Positions 30,649 through 36,619 of a stretch of DNA of 36,619 nt are shown here, one piece after another. Both the position numbers and the translations under genes were made by a program. The notes under the pieces are model-generated. The model worked only from the letters and a program-made list of their open reading frames with translations, did not search any database and was not told the origin of the DNA. Source of the stretch: Hymenoscyphus infarciens (taxonomy: Eukaryota > Ascomycota > Leotiomycetes > Helotiales > Helotiaceae); contig LLCB01000441.1 of NCBI GenBank assembly GCA_001414345.1, positions 1 through 36,619 on the forward strand, in the 5' to 3' direction. Numbering within the stretch: position 1 is the first letter of the stretch; each line of letters starts with the position of its first letter.

Positions 30649-30740
30649 TGGCTGAGGAAGCTCTTTTGTAGGAGATGTGCTTTTGTCTAAGTATTGGGGA
30701 GATATGGTGGACTACCTACGATTTACTCAACTTGGTTCGT

Positions 30741-30978
30741 TCTCGAATCTCGCGATTGTGGCGTTGTGCTCGCCTACATAGGTGACCTTTGCTGTGGTAC
30801 GGTCAAAGAACAAGTTAGATGTATTCAATATTGTATTTCTTTGGGTGGATGCGATAAAAAAGGGTTTCATGCTTCGAAGGAGAACCTCCGACAGGAATCA
30901 CCCCATCTTCTCGAATCTCGCGGCTGTGGCTTTGTGCTTGCCTCCATAGGTGACCTTTGCTGTGGTACGTTTCAAAAA
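30741..30978 (+). repeat. Two ~67-bp direct repeats downstream of the island gene
   Basis: TCTCGAATCTCGCG-TTGTGG...CATAGGTGACCTTTGCTGTGGTACG occurs at 30741-30807 and again at 30909-30975, offset 168 bp. By eye only about eight positions differ. They lie in the 3' flank and inside a 97-codon frame (30694-30987), which therefore contains an internal duplication; the frame is more likely chance or 3' UTR than a gene. Confidence 0.75.
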
Positions 30979-31150
30979 TGGGTGTGATTCTTTGTTGAGA
31001 GGTGGTCTCAGAGTTAAGAAAAGATCTTATAGCGAGTTTGTTTATGTAGCTTAGTAAATTCTAAGAAGAATTTCATAATATAAACAATATCGACTTCTGG
31101 CTAAAACATCTGATAAAGTTTACAAAAGATAAGGAAGTTTTAAGTTCATC

Positions 31151-31949
31151 TTAAGTTAATTTAGTATAGTATAGTCGATAGTATTATCGTGATAAAATAC
31201 TATAGTATTTTAGATTAATATATTATTATAATATCGTAATAGTACGTATTCAAATACGTAATAATATTATAGTAATATCGTAATATTAAAAGGTATATCT
31301 TTTAATAACTCGTAAGCGTAGAGGCCTACTTTTTCTTAAAATAAAGCTATTTATACTTTTTCTATCTATTACTTTAAAACTATATAATAATAATACTATA
31401 TAATCTATTAATTATTAAATGTTTAAATATATATAAAGAGCTAAACTTAATAAGTTTAATACTCTAAGAAATTTTAATTTATCTAGTAAACTAACGTTAT
31501 TATTATCGAATTAGTCTTTAGTATTATTAAAATTAAATATCTTATATAGTCTACTTTTATTAATATAAACTATATAAGAGCTTATAAGGCTAATTTATAA
31601 GCTATCTATACGATTCTTTTTTTAAAATACTCTATTTAAATAGAGCTATAATTCTAGCTATTTAGTAATATATCTTCTATACTATATATTATACTATATA
31701 ATTTCAAAAGATAAGGCTAAAAAGAAGTAGAGTTAAAATCTAGAGTAAAAATCTTAAATAGTTAGACTTAGTAATACTACGGTATTATTATAATATTAAT
31801 TTAAATACTAATAATATAAAGAATAATATTATTAGATATTATAGTATTTAAATAGTATAAATAATACGTATTAAAGTAGGTTTCTAATAATATATCGTAG
31901 TAGTATAATATTCTAAATACTATCGACTATACTAATTTAGTAACTTATA
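31151..31949. mobile_element. ~0.8-kb inverted-repeat-bounded element, heavily mutated
   Basis: Left end TTAAGTTAATTTAGTATAGT-ATAGTCGATAGTATT (31151-31185). The right end (31916-31949) on the minus strand reads ATAAGTTACTAAATTAGTATAGTCGATAGTATT. Arms agree over about 30 bases with small indels. The interior is AT-rich with further TATA/ATATT palindromes and no frame. It could be a MITE or a decayed DNA transposon; no clean target duplication. Confidence 0.45.
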
Positions 31950-32029
31950 TTATCTAAGACTATTAGAGAAAGTGAAATTATTACTTAAATTTAATAGAAT
32001 TTAAGTAATTATTAATAATATTAGATAGT

Positions 32030-32278
32030 TTTACTATTTAGTAATCTGATATATATAGTTGTTTACTCTAGTTTTTTAAGAAAAGATAATCTCGAAAGTA
32101 ATTTTAAGAATTACTTAGAATTTAGCTATTTAGTAAGCTAATTTTTATAATTGTTTTACTTTAGCTATCTAAGAGAATATAATTCTAAAAGTAACTTTAA
32201 GAATTACTTAGAATCTTACTATTTAGTAACTAAATATTTATAATAACTTTATTTAAAATATCTAGAAAAGTTTACTTT
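32030..32278. repeat. 93-bp tandem repeat interrupted by LTR element copy 2
   Basis: TTAAGAATTACTTAGAAT recurs at about 32104 and 32197 (93 bp apart), preceded each time by CTATTTAGTAA...GTTTACT. A third unit begins about 32221. It appears to resume after the LTR element as TTAAGAGTACTTAATAAATTAG near 35973, so the element inserted inside this unit. Confidence 0.7.
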
Positions 32279-32641
32279 TGTGACGGTATGCCGTCCTGTA
32301 TAGCCGATATTACGTGGTATATGCTGTATATATTAGCTTTTAGTAGTTGTTGTTTTATATTATCTAATTTAGGAAGGTTATATACATCTGTACGTCTGTC
32401 TAGACTTTCAGACGTACTTCGTAGGGTTCAGGCTTTTGTATTAGCCGACGTATGTCGTTGTTCGGTTTCGTACCCCTTTTGTATCGTCTGAAACCTCTTG
32501 TATATAGTAGCCTACTTCTAGAGTTAGAAAAGGCTAGTTTAGCCTTTTCTTCTATATTAGGCCTAGTATTTATATATGTCATTCTGCTATACGTACTCCT
32601 ATATGCCTCTACTGTAGTTATGTGTATTTCGTGCTGTTATA
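32279..32641 (+). repeat. 5' LTR of element copy 2
   Basis: 363 bp, same length as the 3' LTR. Unlike in copy 1, both LTRs of this copy carry private T/A substitutions relative to each other. Confidence 0.9.
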
Positions 32642-35581
32642 TAAAAAGGCTAAACTTGACTTCGCCGGTGACGGCCTTTATAATATCTCTTTCGAGCTTA
32701 TCGTCGCTCCTTTTGTTTTCGAATACGACTCGGCCTAGATTTGGACCTGAACGACGACGTCCTTAAATAGCTGGGATTCTAGAGATCTCTCAGATAGCTA
32801 GTGATATTAGGGTTTGGTATCGGTTTTAGATAGCTGGTAAAAATCGTGTCTTATACGTTATAGGATTTAAATACGCTAAGTGTTTAGAATTCTAATAACC
32901 CTCTCTATATAGGGACTATTATACACAGGTTTAGTAAATAAGTTAATATACTATAGTTATCGCGAAGGCTTTCGAATCTGCTCTTACCCCCCCCCTCCCC
33001 TAGTTCTGCCACGAGGTGTTAAATAACCTTCTAGGGCTACTCCCCTTTTTGAAAGACAACCCTCTAAACCCTCTCTAACCTAACCTGTAACTATATACTA
33101 AGACTTAGAAGATCTTGACGAAACGATAAGCGAGACTTCTTAAATATAGACGATATATAGACGAGATAGTAGTATAAAAATAAAGGATAAAACGATCGTT
33201 TAGACGAGATAGACATAATTATAAGTAAACTATAAAGTTAATAACTTAAAAAACACTCTGTCTTCGAACCCTTACTAATCCGACCCTCTTTTGAACCTTC
33301 GTTCAAACCCTTCTTTGCTTTTTAAAGCCTATGTTTAGACCTTTTTCGCTTATAGGCCTCTGCCTCTGATACCTTCTTACTACTTTCTAACTCTTGAATC
33401 TCGAATCGGATACGAATCAGTTAAAATACGCTTTTCATCAGGACGAAACTTAGAAGCGAGCTCTTAGCTGAGTTATCGCTATCTTTAATAATACTAACCG
33501 AACATTATCTAACTCTACTCTGAACTTCTAGCGAATATTTAAAAGACTACGGTTATGAACCGAGTCCTCGCTGGTATAAAGGTTAAAAGAGATAGAAGTA
33601 GAATTAGAAGAAGATTATATTAAAGAAACTTTTACTAACTTTAAAAAGTTGCTTTTTAAGTATAGCTATACTTAGAGAGATATTAGAATTAGAAAGGTTC
33701 TTTTATATATAGGATAAGATTATACCTTAGCTCTAAAACCCGTCTACTACTTTTAAGAGATATTAGAATTATAACTACTGAAATAGTGTCTGATTCTTTT
33801 AGTTATAGATAAGAAGATACGCTAAAACGCTAAGTTATAAGATATTAGCACTATGGTTTAGAATACCCCTCCTTGTCCGACTTAGCTCTAAACTCCCTAT
33901 AATCCGATAATAACTCTTTCTTTAAAATTGGAAGATGATTTAAGTCTTTAAGTACTTTAAAGAGAATAAGGTAGCTTATAGGCTTAAGTAATATAGTTAT
34001 ACGACTATATATCTATATTTAAACTTAGATGCTATTATACCTAAAACTATACCTCTTTTTTTATTATCTTAAACTTTAGATAATAATTTTAACTTTAATA
34101 ATTTAGCTATAACTTTGTCTTTAACTAGCTAAAACTACTCCTTTCTATTATCTTAAATATTAGATAGTATTTTTAAATTTAGTAATAACTCTTTTGTTTT
34201 AACTAGCTAAAACTCCCTCTTTTATTATCTCTGTTTACTTAGACAATTCGATAACTCGGCTATAACTTTGCTTTTAACTAGCTAGAACTACTCCTTTTAT
34301 TATCTTGAACTTTAGATAGTAAGATAACTTTAGTAATAAACTCTTTTAACTAGCTAAAACTACTTAACAACTTTAGAAACAACTTCGCCTTTAACTACTT
34401 AAAACCCTGCTAACTCTGATTAGAGTCTTACTTTCTTTTTACTTCTAGCTAGGCTAGAAGTTCTTTTTCATCTAAATTCAACTTAGATACGAATTAGTAC
34501 GCTCTTAAAAGGATAGTAACCTCTTAGCTAAGTTATTACTATCTATGACATTATTGACTTTTCGTTTCCGACTTTACGTTTTTAAATTCGAATCAGATGC
34601 GAATTAGTATACCCTTGAAGTAAACTCTTAGCTAAGTTATTACTATCACCTACAACGTTATCTCTTAATGTTCACCTTTGACTCTAATCTGAATTCGCCT
34701 TTGAATATTCTGAACTTTTCCTTTTCTACTTTCTTTTACTTCTGGCTAGGCTAGAAGTCCTTTTTTTATTTGAACTTTCGAATCGGATACGAATTGAATC
34801 GGTACGCTCTTGAAAGGATAGTAAGCTCTTAACTGAGTTATTACTGTCATCTACGACATTATCGACTTTTCGGTTTAGACTTTACTCTGAATACTCGCTG
34901 ACCTTAGTTTAGACGAACCTATACTCTTTTTTTATTCGAATTCGAATTGGATGCGAATTGGTACGCTCTCGAAGTGAGCTCTTAACTGAGTTATTACTAC
35001 TAATTACAACCGAACGACCTCTGACTCTACTCTGAATTCGCCTTCGACTTTGGAACTTTTTCTGATTTTAACTTTTGAACTTTGAACTTTCTCTGACCTA
35101 CTAGACGGATCGGACTACACTCTTTTAGCGATTCGAATTAGATACGAATTAGTACGCTCTTGAAGTAAGCTCTTAACTGAGTTATTACTGCCTCTTAACC
35201 GAACGACCTCTAACTCTACTTTGAACTTTCGAATTTAACTTTTGAACTTTTTTTCTGATTTTACTTTAAACTTTTTTAGACTTGCTAGATAGGATTAGAC
35301 TATACTCTTTTAGTGGACGTGAATGCTTGCTCTTAATATTAAAGGATTAGAAACGAAGTCTCTTTATAAGTATCTACGAAGTCGATTTAAAGCTAATATC
35401 TTGCTTATAATATTAAGATAAATAAAGCACCTTTGAACCCGGGTTAGCTATGATCTAGACCCTAATCTACCTTTTTGCTTATAATAAATATAATAAATGC
35501 TTTAACCTTAATAATGATGCTATAGTATCCTAATTCGACTTTGAATAATAAGAGATAGAAGACTTAGGACGAGTCTTTTTT

Positions 35582-35593
35582 AAGGGAGGGGGA
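35582..35593 (+). other. Polypurine tract of LTR element copy 2
   Basis: AAGGGAGGGGGA immediately before the 3' LTR, identical to 5172-5183. Confidence 0.85.
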
Positions 35594-35956
35594 TGTAACG
35601 GCATGCTGTCCTATATAGCTAATATTACGTGGTATATGTTATATATATTAGCTTTTAGTAGTTGTTGTTTTGTATTATCTAATTTAGGAAGGTTACGTAT
35701 GTCTGTACGTCTGTCTAGACTTTTAGACGTACTTCGTAGGGTTCGAGCTTTTATATTAGCCGACGTATGTCGTTGTTCGGTTTCGTACCCCTTTTGTATC
35801 GTCTGAAACCTCTTGTATATAGCAGTCTACTCCTAGAGTCAGAAAAGGCCAGTTTAGCCTTTTCTTCCGTATCAGGCCTAGTATTTACATACGTCATTCT
35901 GCCATACGCACTCCCATATGCCTCTACTATAGTTGTGTGTATTTCGTGCCGTTACA
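35594..35956 (+). repeat. 3' LTR of element copy 2
   Basis: Begins TGTAACGGCATGCTGTCC and ends GTGCCGTTACA, followed by the ACTTT duplication. Its first 60 bases are more mutated than in the 5' LTR (GCTAATATT for GCCGATATT), the rest less. Confidence 0.9.
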
Positions 35957-35961
35957 ACTTT

Positions 35962-36619
35962 ATATATTTATTTTAAGAGTACTTAATAAATTAGTTCTTT
36001 AATAAGTTATTTTCTATAACTATTTTACTTAGATAATTAATAGAAATGTAATTATAATAGATATTATAAGATTAGTTGATATTTAAGTATTTTTATAAGT
36101 AAATATTAGTATCTAAACTCTTTAGAGAAAGAAAAGTAACTTTAAAAAAATAAAAAAAATAAAGACTTTTTATAAGAGGTTATATACGTATAGGGTAGAC
36201 TATAGAGTAGGCTATAAGGTAGGTCAGAAGTACGTAAGTTGAATCGGCACAGGGTAGGTCAGGTGATCGCTAAATCACGTTTCTAAGGAGTTGAAGTATA
36301 AGTATAAAAGACTTAGTAAATTTTGACTTTTAACTTAGTTTCTAACTAAAAGATAGAAGAGAGCTATATATACTTCTAGAGTAAATACTAGAAGCTTCTA
36401 TAGCTTATAAATTAAAGAGGTTACTAGAAGGTTTTAGGGATTACGTGTTCGCTTAACTATAGCTAAGAACGTAACTAAACCTTCTAGACAACACTAGAAA
36501 GAACTAGTATAGACTAAGGTTTAAACCTAAAGCCTATTAGTAAGTAAGGTAATTATTACCTAATACTAACACACTCTCTTAATAAGTACTTTACTTAATA
36601 ATAGAGGAAATACTTACTT
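35962..36619. other. AT-rich block to the window end, possible LTR fragment
   Basis: No gene. A less mutated stretch (about 36190-36320) includes GGTCAGGTGATCGCTAAATC and AGTATAAAAGACTTAG, the latter TATA-like, which could be part of an LTR promoter. No second copy or boundary is visible, so no family is named. Confidence 0.4.

Larger units (their letters stand above)
31020..32278. other. RIP-mutated AT-rich block, no gene seen
   Basis: CA/TG-depleted with stops in all frames. Contains the inverted-repeat pair and the 93-bp tandem repeat described separately. Confidence 0.75.
32279..35956 (+). mobile_element. Complete non-autonomous LTR retrotransposon, copy 2 (3678 bp)
   Basis: Two 363-bp LTRs (32279-32641 and 35594-35956), starting TGT(G/A)ACGG and ending GTTA(T/C)A. 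The element is bounded by a perfect 5-bp duplication ACTTT (32274-32278 and 35957-35961). The polypurine tract AAGGGAGGGGGA at 35582-35593 is identical to that of copy 1. The 2952-bp interior follows copy 1, including the C-run (about 32987-32998), the TTTTGACCAGCCGAAAC-type tandem repeats and the ACGCTCTCGAA/TTAGCTGAGTTAT modules. It is more mutated and about 550 bp longer. No coding frame is present. The LTR start differs from copy 1 by a short deletion of the CTAGGCCATC segment, so these are two subfamilies. Confidence 0.93.

Noticed and set aside
30694..30987. 97-codon frame downstream of the island gene as a separate gene
   Set aside because: About a third to half of it is the two direct repeats; Cys-rich appearance comes from the repeat TTTGCTGTGGTACG. 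More likely 3' flank.

Overview
The window reads as nuclear DNA of a filamentous ascomycete. Genes carry very short introns (48-76 bp) with GTAAGT/GTATGT/GTGAGT donors and CTAAC/CTGAC branch points. One gene is the eukaryotic replication factor CDC45, and long AT-rich blocks show repeat-induced point mutation (RIP: C-to-T and G-to-A, CA and TG dinucleotides almost absent). Helotiales/Leotiomycetes would fit, but that placement is inference.

Layout. (1) 1-7.6 kb is a repeat block. It holds a ~100-bp minisatellite whose every unit carries a (GTA)n(CTA)n hairpin, interrupted by a complete non-autonomous LTR element (2413-5556) with a perfect 5-bp target duplication. A decayed solo LTR and a second palindromic minisatellite follow. 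(2) 7.6-22.4 kb is a gene-bearing segment of ordinary composition, with all recognisable genes on the minus strand: a peroxisomal 4-coumarate-CoA-ligase-like enzyme (3 exons), an unknown gene with an apparent one-base frameshift, a copia-type LTR remnant, CDC45 (3 exons), an epoxide hydrolase pseudogene, and a coiled-coil protein with a Myc-like nuclear localisation motif. (3) 22.4-28.1 kb is gene-free, heavily RIP-mutated DNA with an LTR-element relic, an inverted-repeat element, a long hairpin and a 105-bp tandem array. (4) 28.1-31.0 kb is an isolated island of normal composition with one intact intronless plus-strand gene for a 745-residue coiled-coil protein with one C-terminal membrane span. 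(5) 31.0-36.6 kb is AT-rich again, with a possible inverted-repeat element, a 93-bp tandem repeat and a second complete LTR element of the first family (32279-35956), also flanked by a perfect 5-bp duplication.

The genes show no shared pathway. CDC45 is essential housekeeping; the CoA ligase and the dead epoxide hydrolase are metabolic genes typical of variable fungal loci. The most distinctive content is the repeat biology: a 3.1-3.7 kb LTR family without recognisable gag/pol, both complete copies inserted in tandem repeats, LTR pairs differing almost wholly by one-directional RIP-type transitions in copy 1, palindrome-cored minisatellites, and an intact gene island inside mutated DNA. No tRNA, rRNA or CRISPR array was found. 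All alignments were done by eye.
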